Below are positions 58,263 through 64,000 of a stretch of DNA of 64,000 nucleotides, piece after piece (position 1 is the stretch's first letter; each line of letters opens with the position of its first letter). The notes beneath the pieces are model-generated. The model saw only the letters and a list, made by a program, of their open reading frames with translations, was not told the origin of the DNA and made no database searches. The stretch covers positions 62,001-126,000 of the forward strand of contig NZ_LWLE01000037.1 in NCBI RefSeq assembly GCF_001905125.1, read 5' to 3'. The DNA is from Streptomyces sp. TSRI0281. Its GTDB lineage: Bacteria; Actinomycetota; Actinomycetes; Streptomycetales; Streptomycetaceae. The translations under genes and the position numbers were made by a program.

Positions 58263-58790
58263 ATGCGCAGCAGCACCAGAATCCGCCTGATAGAGCCCAC
58301 GGACGCCGCAACGATCGCCGCGCATCGGGTGCGGGACGTCGAGGCTTTCCGGCCGTGGGAACCGGCCCAGCCGGCCGACTTCTTCACCCCGGAGGGCCAG
58401 GCGGAGCGAATCGACAGCCTGCTGGCCGGATACCGGGCCGGCACGGTCTGGCCGGGTGTGGTGCTCGCCGACGACCGGGTGATCGGGCAGGTCACCGTCG
58501 GAGGCATCCTGCCGCAGCCGCACCTGCGTCGCGGCTCCGTCGGATACTGGATCGCCGGCGTCGCCCAGAATCAGGGGCATGCCGGGCACGCTGTCGGGCT
58601 TGTACTCCGGGTGATGACGGACGAACTCGGGTTGCACCGCGCCGAGGCGTCCACCAATCTGGAGAATCTGCCGTCGCAGCGGGTGCTGCGCCGCAACGGG
58701 TTCAGCCCGTACGGCGTCGCGCACTCCTCGATCCTTCTCGACGGGAGCTGGCGGGACGGGCTGCTGTGGGAGCGGATCCTCGGCGACTGA
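58263..58790 (+). CDS. GNAT-family N-acetyltransferase (RimJ-like)
   Basis: A 175-residue acetyltransferase: IRLIEPTDAATIAAHRVRDV at the start, IGQVTVGGILPQPHLRRGSV, then GYWIAGVAQNQGHAGHAVGL in place of the usual acetyl-CoA loop (Q/R-x-x-G-x-G/A), and HRAEASTNLENLPSQRVLRR, NGF as the RimJ/RimL ending. It may acetylate a protein N-terminus or small amine. ATG 58263 follows CGAGGA. Confidence 0.87.
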   Translation: MRSSTRIRLIEPTDAATIAAHRVRDVEAFRPWEPAQPADFFTPEGQAERIDSLLAGYRAGTVWPGVVLADDRVIGQVTVGGILPQPHLRRGSVGYWIAGVAQNQGHAGHAVGLVLRVMTDELGLHRAEASTNLENLPSQRVLRRNGFSPYGVAHSSILLDGSWRDGLLWERILGD

Positions 58791-58907
58791 GGTCGCGCAG
58801 AGGACCAACGTGTAGCTTCCGGCCGGGCGTTCGTCGGGCCGGGATGAGTGAGGCAACGGTCCGCAAGGGTGTCGACGACAAGCAAGGCAGGGATTTTGCG
58901 AAGGCGG

Positions 58908-59987
58908 ATGCGGGCGATGGTCGACGGCGCTGGGATGCTGCCCGATGAGCGGCTGGCTGCCTACAGCGCCGTTTCCACGTCCCTGGCCCTGCACAGTGAT
59001 CGAGGACTGGGCGAGCTTGTGGACGCTGCCGCACCACTCGGTTCCGGTATCGGCGGGAGGTCGGCGCTGCTGGACGTCGCAGGTACGCCGGTCTTCGTGA
59101 AGCGGGTCCCCCTGACCGAGGTGGAGCTTCGGCCCGAGCATGTTCGGTCCACGGCGAACGTGTTCGGGCTGCCACTCTTCTGTCAGTACGGCGTCGGCGG
59201 ACCCGGCTTCGGGGCGTGGCGGGAGGCTGCCGTCCACACGATGACCACCAACTGGGTGCTCTCGGGGCAGCATCAGGGGTTTCCACTGATGTATCACTGG
59301 CGGGTTCTGCCGGACACGGCCCCGGCTCTTCCGGAGGAGCTCGCCGATGTGGATCGGGCCGTGTCCTATTGGGGAGGCGGGGCGGAGGTACGTCGCCGTA
59401 TCGAGGCCCTCGCGGAATCCCCGGCGAGCCTCGTGCTGTTCCTGGAGTACATTCCGCAGACGCTGCACGCATGGCTCACCGAGCAGATGCGGGCCGGTGA
59501 CGAGGCGGCCGACCGGGCTTGTGTCCTGGTGGAGAGGGGACTGGAGGCCGGTACCTCTTTCATGAACGACCGCGGTCTCCTGCACTTCGATGCCCACTTC
59601 GAGAACATCCTGACCGACGGCCGACGCCTCTACTTCGCCGACTACGGACTCGCTCTGTCGTCCCGCTTCGACATGACCCCCGCAGAGGCCGATTTCTTCG
59701 AGAGACACCGAACGCACGACCGCGCCTACACGCTCAGCTACTTGGTGAACTGGCTGATCACGGGGGTGTACGGGTACGGGCGGGATGAACGGGTGGCACT
59801 GATTCACGCGTGTGCCGAAGGGGCCCGGCCGCCTGCGGGTCCACCGGAGGTCACGGGAGCCCTTGCGCGGCACGCACCGATTGCGGCAGTCGTGACGGAC
59901 TTCTACTTGAGGCTGCAGCACGAGAGTCGGGAGACCGCGTACCCGCTGGCGGCAATCCGCCGGGTCTTCGCGTCGCGTTACAGCTGA
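58908..59987 (+). CDS. Protein-kinase/phosphotransferase-fold protein
   Basis: A 359-residue protein related to kinase-like phosphotransferases. VFVKRVPLTEVEL holds the probable ATP lysine; LLHFDAHFENILTDG is the catalytic loop (D-x-x-x-x-N) and LYFADYGLAL carries DYG instead of DFG. The region RHRTHDRAYTLSYLVNWL is helical C-lobe. Start is uncertain: ATG 58908 or ATG 58917, with GAAGG close to the first. Proteins like this are found beside actinobacterial regulatory genes, with unknown substrates. Confidence 0.75.
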   Translation: MRAMVDGAGMLPDERLAAYSAVSTSLALHSDRGLGELVDAAAPLGSGIGGRSALLDVAGTPVFVKRVPLTEVELRPEHVRSTANVFGLPLFCQYGVGGPGFGAWREAAVHTMTTNWVLSGQHQGFPLMYHWRVLPDTAPALPEELADVDRAVSYWGGGAEVRRRIEALAESPASLVLFLEYIPQTLHAWLTEQMRAGDEAADRACVLVERGLEAGTSFMNDRGLLHFDAHFENILTDGRRLYFADYGLALSSRFDMTPAEADFFERHRTHDRAYTLSYLVNWLITGVYGYGRDERVALIHACAEGARPPAGPPEVTGALARHAPIAAVVTDFYLRLQHESRETAYPLAAIRRVFASRYS

Positions 59988-60116
59988 GCGTCCCCGAATG
60001 CCGCGAGCGGGGGCCAGGAGTGTCGTCAGCCAAGCGTGTTGCGAAAGTGCGGCGGCGGACGTGGCGCAGTACTCCTGGAGATATGGAAGCACGTTCGTTC
60101 TCACTTGGAGTCGTCG

Positions 60117-60464
60117 ATGGCCGTTCGCCGTGTGGTGCCCAACATCCAGTCGGAGGCCGCGCAGGAGAGCCGGGAGTTCTATGGCCTGCTGGGCTTCGAG
60201 GAGGTCATGAACCACGGCTGGATCATGACGCTCGCGTCCCCGTCCACCCCGGCAGCGCAGATCAGCGTCATGACCAGTGACAAGACCGCGCCTGTCACCC
60301 CCGACATGAGCATCGAGGTGGACGACGTGGATGCGGCTTATGCGGTCATGCGGGAGAGCGGCGCAGAGATCGTGCACCCCTTGCAGGATGAGGAGTGGGG
60401 CGTACGGCGGTTCTTCGTCCGCGACCCCGGCGGACGGGTGGTCAACGTGCTGGGCCACCGCTGA
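60117..60464 (+). CDS. VOC-superfamily (glyoxalase/bleomycin-resistance-like) protein
   Basis: A 115-residue VOC protein: RRVVPNIQSEAAQESREFYG, LLGFEEVM, MSIEVDDVDAAYAVM and FFVRDPGGRVVNVLGH at the end with the typical metal/ligand-side residues reduced (no clear H/E pair). TTGGAG precedes ATG 60117. It may bind or modify a small molecule; a specific role cannot be told. Confidence 0.85.
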   Translation: MAVRRVVPNIQSEAAQESREFYGLLGFEEVMNHGWIMTLASPSTPAAQISVMTSDKTAPVTPDMSIEVDDVDAAYAVMRESGAEIVHPLQDEEWGVRRFFVRDPGGRVVNVLGHR

Positions 60465-60815
60465 CGGCCTCTCCCGATTCTTGCGGAAGGTGTACGCCTT
60501 GTCGGCCCGCACCCGGTTCGGCCGGGTGCGGGATGGTCAGTCGGTGGCCGTTCGGGATACGCCGACGGGGAGCGGTGCCGATCCATGCTTCCCTCACCGA
60601 TTCTCATCAGCCGGTCCCCCACAACGGCCTCTTCGGGTTGGAGCCCAGTACTTCCCCGGTTCCGGTTCCCTCTCTGGCGGCGTCAACCTGGTGGTACTGG
60701 ACCTGCGCCGAGCCCGCTGGGACGGCGATAGGCGTATGGATCCGATCGCCTGATGAGGCGTCCGACACCACAACGTATCCACGACCCCGCAGGTGGGCCT
60801 GGCGCCGCTGCTGCT
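60465..60815. other. Gene-poor stretch with gene debris
   Basis: No intact gene. On the minus strand 60469-60520 resembles an IS5-type transposase fragment (separate entry). The part 60610-60770 reads on the minus strand VSDASSGDRIHTPIAVPAGS without start; I do not recognise it and cannot tell if it is decayed coding DNA. Confidence 0.45.
60469..60520 (-). mobile_element. Short IS5-type transposase fragment
   Basis: Minus strand reads NRVRADKAYTFRKNRER; IS5-family transposases have RVRADKAY.SR..R at the region holding the second catalytic aspartate. Nothing on either side continues it. Only about 17 codons remain. Confidence 0.45.
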
Positions 60816-61331
60816 TCAGGCGACCATGGCGGCGATGCCTCCGGCGAGCAGGCCCACGACGACGATGAGTGGACTGCCTTTGAGGGCGGCGCCGAGGTGG
60901 AATCGCAGGTCGCCGTACTCCGCCATGTCCTCGGTGCCGGGAAGGAGCAGCAGGCGGGGGCGCAGCCCCGCGAGGATGATCCAGTCGAGGACGACCAGGT
61001 CCCAGACAGTCAACGTGGTGAAGACGAGGGCCGCGCAGACAGCCGCGGGCAGGAACTCCAGGCCGTCGTCCAGCGCACCGTCGAGGCCCATCATCGCCGC
61101 GATCATCAGCGGAAGGCCGCAGACGGCCCAGATGAACACGCCGAAGAGCGTCGCTACCCGGTGGCCGCGAGCGCTCTTGGGCCGGCCGTACCGGCGCTGG
61201 ATCGCGGGCGGATAGTCGTTCAGCAGAAAGTCCCTGCTCATGGCCGCTCCGGCGAACACCGCGGCGGTGAACAGCACACTGAGCGCCAGCCCGTAGCCGA
61301 GGCCGTACCCAAGGACCGGCGACCACGGCAT
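60816..61331 (-). CDS. Four-helix membrane protein
   Basis: A 171-residue membrane protein with four hydrophobic segments (LGYGLALSVLFTAAVFAGAA, VATLFGVFIWAVCGLPLMIA, LVFTTLTVWDLVVLDWIILA, PLIVVVGLLAGGIAAMV) and a loop with NDYPPAIQRRYGRPKS. ATG 61331 with GGGAGG five bases upstream is preferred to an ATG eight codons earlier. No family name recognised. It is divergent from a TetR gene with an A/T-rich gap between them, and so is probably its target. Confidence 0.78.
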   Translation of the reverse strand: MPWSPVLGYGLGYGLALSVLFTAAVFAGAAMSRDFLLNDYPPAIQRRYGRPKSARGHRVATLFGVFIWAVCGLPLMIAAMMGLDGALDDGLEFLPAAVCAALVFTTLTVWDLVVLDWIILAGLRPRLLLLPGTEDMAEYGDLRFHLGAALKGSPLIVVVGLLAGGIAAMVA

Positions 61332-61435
61332 GTCAACCTCCCGAAGCATCCCCACATTTCAGTAAGGCTGACCTAACTCCCTATCGCCCTTAAAGTCAAC
61401 GCACTGTGAAGTTCAAAGGTCGTTACGATGCCGGC

Positions 61436-62164
61436 GTGGCAACAACAGATGGCGTCGGGCCGGTCGCGGCACCCCGGGGCGAGCGTGCGGCCGGCGGCCG
61501 GAGACGCCCGGAGTTCCGCAAGGGCCGGCCCACTCTGACCAGGGAGAGGATCGCCCGTGCGGCCCTGGAGATCCTGGGTGAGGCGGGCCCGGCGGAGCTG
61601 ACGATGCGCGCCGTCGGTGCGCGCCTCGACGTATCGCCGCGGGCGCTCTACAACTACGTGGCCGATCGGCGCGATCTGCTCGGGGAGGTCGTGGCCCTCT
61701 GCCAGAGGGACCGGCCACACCCCCGGCTGGACGCCGACCGCTGGCAGGAGAGCTTGCGGACCTACTGCCGGGAACTGCGTGCCTGGTACCGCGGGCACCC
61801 GGGAATGCTGGCGCTCGCCCGCGCCGAGGACCTGACCCCGTTCGCGTCCGCCGATCTGCTGCGGCCCGACGACATCCTCGTGGGGTTCTTCCTCGACCTC
61901 GGCCTGTCTCCGCAGAACGCTTCCCGGGCCTGGTCGATCACCATCCTTCAGGTCTCCGGGTTCGCAGAGATCTGGGACGCCTGGCACGACCGGCCGCCGC
62001 CCGGTTCGGACCCGGCCGGATGGACCGGCGTGCCACCGAACCCGGCACCCGGAGAACTCCCGCACCTGCGACGGGTCGCAGCCGAATCCGAGAGTGAGCC
62101 CCCGGACGTCCTGTTCGAATCGGTCCTGACCATGCTCATCGCGGGAGTGGAAACCATGATGTGA
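61436..62164 (+). CDS. TetR/AcrR-family regulator
   Basis: A 242-residue TetR protein with a 40-residue disordered basic N-terminus, HTH IARAALEILGEAGPAELTMR / AVGARLDVSPRALYNYVADR and a TetR_C_1-like effector domain (WYRGHPGMLALARAEDLTPF). GTG 61436 fits better than GTG 61406: the bases between have atypical codons (AAA, CGT, ACA) and include a TACGAT -10-like box at 61426, implying a leaderless start. Probably represses itself and the divergent membrane-protein gene. Confidence 0.87.
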   Translation: MATTDGVGPVAAPRGERAAGGRRRPEFRKGRPTLTRERIARAALEILGEAGPAELTMRAVGARLDVSPRALYNYVADRRDLLGEVVALCQRDRPHPRLDADRWQESLRTYCRELRAWYRGHPGMLALARAEDLTPFASADLLRPDDILVGFFLDLGLSPQNASRAWSITILQVSGFAEIWDAWHDRPPPGSDPAGWTGVPPNPAPGELPHLRRVAAESESEPPDVLFESVLTMLIAGVETMM

Positions 62165-62387
62165 GCGTCGCGGCCGACGGTGCGCTCGAATGCTCACGAC
62201 GACGTCCACCAGCTCGGGGTGCCTCGCAAGGGCGCCGCAGCTCGGACCGTCAGTTCCGCCCCGGACAACGCGCTTCCGCCCGCGCTGACTTGGCGGCGAA
62301 GGGCCCTGACACGAACGTGTCCGGGAAACCGATTGCTTGATCCCGGCCCAGTGGACCGGGATCAAGGCCGTTCTCGTCAGGGCGGGA

Positions 62388-62460
62388 TGGGACCGACCGG
62401 ATTCGAACCGGTGTCCTCCTCCATGCGGTAGAGGCGCGACGGCCACTGCGCTACAGCCCC
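62388..62460 (-). tRNA. Degenerate tRNA-like element (pseudo-tRNA)
   Basis: The minus strand folds as a cloverleaf: acceptor GGGGCTG / CGGTCCC (two wobble pairs), TA at 8-9, D-arm GCGC / GCGC, and an intact T-arm ACCGG-TTCGAAT-CCGGT. The anticodon arm is abnormal: the best stem is CCTCT / GGAGG and the loop ACCGCAT lacks U33, so an anticodon (formally CGC) is doubtful. No CCA is encoded. Likely a tRNA pseudogene or tRNA-like attachment remnant. Confidence 0.6.
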
Positions 62461-62648
62461 ACCCCGCCCATGATCTTACAGACCACCCACTGCGCATCCC
62501 GGCGACCGGACCACTGAAGGCCGCACACGAGAGTGCGCACCGTGAACGGTCGGATTGATCAGCGGGCACCACTGCTCCTGCTCGCCAACGGCGCGCGCCT
62601 GGCCCGCGCTCGCAGTGCGAACTCACCGATCACTGCTCGGGCCCGACC

Positions 62649-62789
62649 TCACAGCCACGTCGTCGCCAGCCAGATGGCCACGGCCCCGGCGCCGATGAGC
62701 GTGAGGTTGAGGGCGATCCGGCGTCGGGCCGCGCATGTGCCTCTGCGGCACGGACGTTCAAAGACAGGAGCCGCCTCGGCTGTACGCAT
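62649..62789 (-). CDS. 46-residue membrane protein downstream of the cupin gene
   Basis: ATG 62789 begins MRTAEAAPVFERPCRRGTCA, then ARRRIALNLTLIGAGAVAIW and LATTWL, followed by TGA. It has a basic cytoplasmic half and one hydrophobic helix at the C-terminus. It starts 9 bases after the cupin stop on the same strand, so it is probably the second gene of that operon. The ribosome site is weak. No family recognised. Confidence 0.5.
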   Translation of the reverse strand: MRTAEAAPVFERPCRRGTCAARRRIALNLTLIGAGAVAIWLATTWL

Positions 62790-62798
62790 TCGGCGGCG

Positions 62799-63323
62799 TC
62801 AGCCATGGTCGCGTTGTCCTTCCGGCCCCTCGGTGAAATCGGTGGCGGGCTCGGTGGCGTAACGGCTCATCGTCCGGACGGTCGCCTGTGGGGTCATGGT
62901 CCGGCCGTCGGCGATCGTGTCCCGCAGGTCGCGGAAGTACTGCACATACAGGTCGGGCGTGAAAATGCTGAGCATGACGGCCGGTCGGTCGGTGGTGTTG
63001 GCGAACGTGTGCGGGGCTCCGGGCGGGACCAGCACGAACGTGCCCTCCGAGGCGTCGTGGTCCTTGTCACCGACCGTGAACCGCACCGTGCCGGAGATGA
63101 TGAAGAAACCCTCGTCGTGCTGGGCATGACGGTGTTGCGGCGGTCCGGGCGTGTGCGGCGCGAGGACGGACTCCACGAGCCCGAGGCGGTGCCCGGTGTT
63201 GCTGCCGTCTTCGAGGACGCGCAGTCGCGTGGTGCCCAGGAGGATCGTCTCGCCGTCGCCCGGACCGACCACCGATACGTCGGGGTCGGTCAGTGGCTCA
63301 CTGGTCAGCGGTTCGTCAGTCAT
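62799..63323 (-). CDS. Cupin-domain protein
   Basis: A 174-residue single cupin: PPQHRHAQHDEGFFIISGTV holds the first motif (HxH...E) and VLVPPGAPHTFANTT the second with its histidine. The metal site H-H-E-H appears complete, so it is probably a metal-dependent dioxygenase-, isomerase- or sensor-like cupin. It is divergent from a LysR gene with a 7-base-arm dyad in between, indicating LysR control. Confidence 0.88.
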   Translation of the reverse strand: MTDEPLTSEPLTDPDVSVVGPGDGETILLGTTRLRVLEDGSNTGHRLGLVESVLAPHTPGPPQHRHAQHDEGFFIISGTVRFTVGDKDHDASEGTFVLVPPGAPHTFANTTDRPAVMLSIFTPDLYVQYFRDLRDTIADGRTMTPQATVRTMSRYATEPATDFTEGPEGQRDHG

Positions 63324-63377
63324 GCGTCGATTCCACCGCCAGGGCGCTGCGACTGTCCAAGACCTGTTCCCGGACGT

Positions 63378-63396
63378 CGATACCGTCCGGGTATCG
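63378..63396. promoter_or_regulatory. LysR-type operator between cupin and LysR genes
   Basis: CGATACC-N5-GGTATCG is a perfect interrupted dyad with the T-N11-A form of LysR sites. It overlaps the probable -10 element of the LysR gene (TATCGT at 63392), which would allow autoregulation. Confidence 0.7.
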
Positions 63397-63403
63397 TTGC
63401 ACC

Positions 63404-64000
63404 ATGGAGCTACGTACGCTGCGCTACTTCGTGGCGGTCGCCGAGGAACTCCACTTCGGCCGGGCCGCCACCCGGCTGCACATGAGTCAGCCGCCCCTGA
63501 GCCGGGCGATCAAACAGCTGGAGACCGAGGTCGGCGCCACGCTGCTCGACCGATCGTCCGTCGGTGTCACGCTGACTCCGGTGGGAGCGGTACTGCTGGA
63601 TGAAGCGCGCGCCCTGCTCGACCGGGCCGACCAGGTACGTGTACGCGTGGCCGCGGCGGCCGGAGCCGCGATCATTTCCGTGGGCATTCTTGGTGACAGT
63701 ACCGATCCGGGCGCAACCCGGCTGGCCGCCGCCTTCCACCGTCGGCATCCACGCGTCGAGGTCCGCATCCGCGAGACCGACCTGACCGACCCCACCTGCG
63801 GGCTGCACGCCGGCGTGGTCGACGTTGCCCTGACCCGCGGGCCGTTCGACGAGACCGGCCTGACCGTTCATGAGTTGCGCGCCGACCCGGTGGGAGCGCT
63901 GCTGCGCGCCGACGATCCGCTGGCCCGCCGCGACCGACTGAAGCTGGCCGACCTGGCCGATCGCCGCTGGTTCGTTTTCCCGCAGGGCACTGATCCCCTC
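63404..64000 (+). CDS. LysR-family transcriptional regulator (3' end beyond window)
   Basis: The first 199 residues of a LysR protein: MELRTLRYFVAVAEELHFGR, LHMSQPPLSRAIKQLETEVG (winged helix) and the start of the effector domain (AIISVGILGDSTDPGATRL). No stop before the window end. With the dyad at 63378-63396 it probably activates or represses the divergent cupin gene. Confidence 0.92.
   Translation, partial: MELRTLRYFVAVAEELHFGRAATRLHMSQPPLSRAIKQLETEVGATLLDRSSVGVTLTPVGAVLLDEARALLDRADQVRVRVAAAAGAAIISVGILGDSTDPGATRLAAAFHRRHPRVEVRIRETDLTDPTCGLHAGVVDVALTRGPFDETGLTVHELRADPVGALLRADDPLARRDRLKLADLADRRWFVFPQGTDPL

Noticed and set aside
58257..60512. 751-codon minus-strand frame opposite the GNAT, kinase-like and VOC genes
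   Set aside because: Spans three genes on the other strand and has no own start signals; only its first 17 codons resemble a transposase piece.
48116..60520. One IS element split by insertion of the Trypco island
   Set aside because: For a minus-strand transposase the N-terminal part should lie at the right; the observed order is the opposite.
62337..62558. Small proteins reading GPTGFEPVSSS or similar
   Set aside because: Such translations are a familiar artefact of tRNA sequence; the DNA is the tRNA-like element on the other strand.

Overview
The window is high-GC DNA with GTG/TTG starts, many ATGA/GTGA start-stop overlaps, probable leaderless promoters and family content (SCO4225-like, DUF6083, DUF6973, DUF6153-like and DUF4139 proteins, a mycothiol-dependent isomerase-type fold, AA10 LPMO with a DasR-like site) typical of Streptomyces or a close relative. 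It reads as an accessory or chromosome-arm region: many one-component regulators, efflux pumps, decayed genes and one large conflict-type locus.

Layout. 0-9.5 kb: the remains of a divergent HxlR / F420-dependent reductase-type pair whose shared 5' ends are deleted, a UvrA paralogue translationally coupled to a group-2 sigma factor, two DUF4139 proteins in one operon, and a RidA remnant. 9.5-15 kb: HxlR regulator, a PLP beta-family enzyme coupled to an MFS exporter, a small secreted/membrane protein, a DUF6973 gene with an in-frame TGA, and a DUF6083 protein. 15-31 kb: regulator/transporter or regulator/enzyme pairs (TetR/CynX-type MFS with a perfect operator, MerR/SulP with a perfect operator, amidase/TetR/hydrolase), a methyltransferase, a DHA2 efflux pump, and a two-component system whose kinase is a fusion of an intact and a degenerate module. 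30-44.7 kb: an HTH-coiled-coil-receiver protein, a frameshifted lipoprotein, LysR/DinB-like pair, LPMO, serine beta-lactamase-like hydrolase, ECF42 sigma with its YCII partner, two more drug pumps, and a CbiX-type chelatase.

44.8-58.1 kb is the most interesting part: a STAND NTPase with an N-terminal DUF4297 (Cap4-like) nuclease domain, a coiled-coil/winged-helix protein, then two consecutive copies of a two-gene module: a small Trypco1 (CU044_2847-type) protein followed by a giant protein with trypsin-like protease, nSTAND P-loop NTPase, one membrane segment and a C-terminal beta-propeller-like region. The two giant genes share an ungapped stretch of 817 bp of about 96% identity that covers the protease and P-loop, while the C-terminal sensor halves have diverged; the second Trypco1 protein has lost 42 internal residues. 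IS5-type transposase fragments lie on both sides of this region. I infer a regulated-proteolysis/conflict (defence or self/non-self recognition) island.

58.2-64 kb: GNAT acetyltransferase, kinase-fold protein, VOC protein, a membrane protein/TetR pair, a degenerate tRNA-like element, a cupin with a tiny membrane-protein gene, and a LysR gene cut by the window end. Several genes (HxlR, RidA, lipoprotein, serine hydrolase, DUF4297-STAND) are broken by what looks like a single base each, some in G runs, so sequencing error must be considered alongside real decay.
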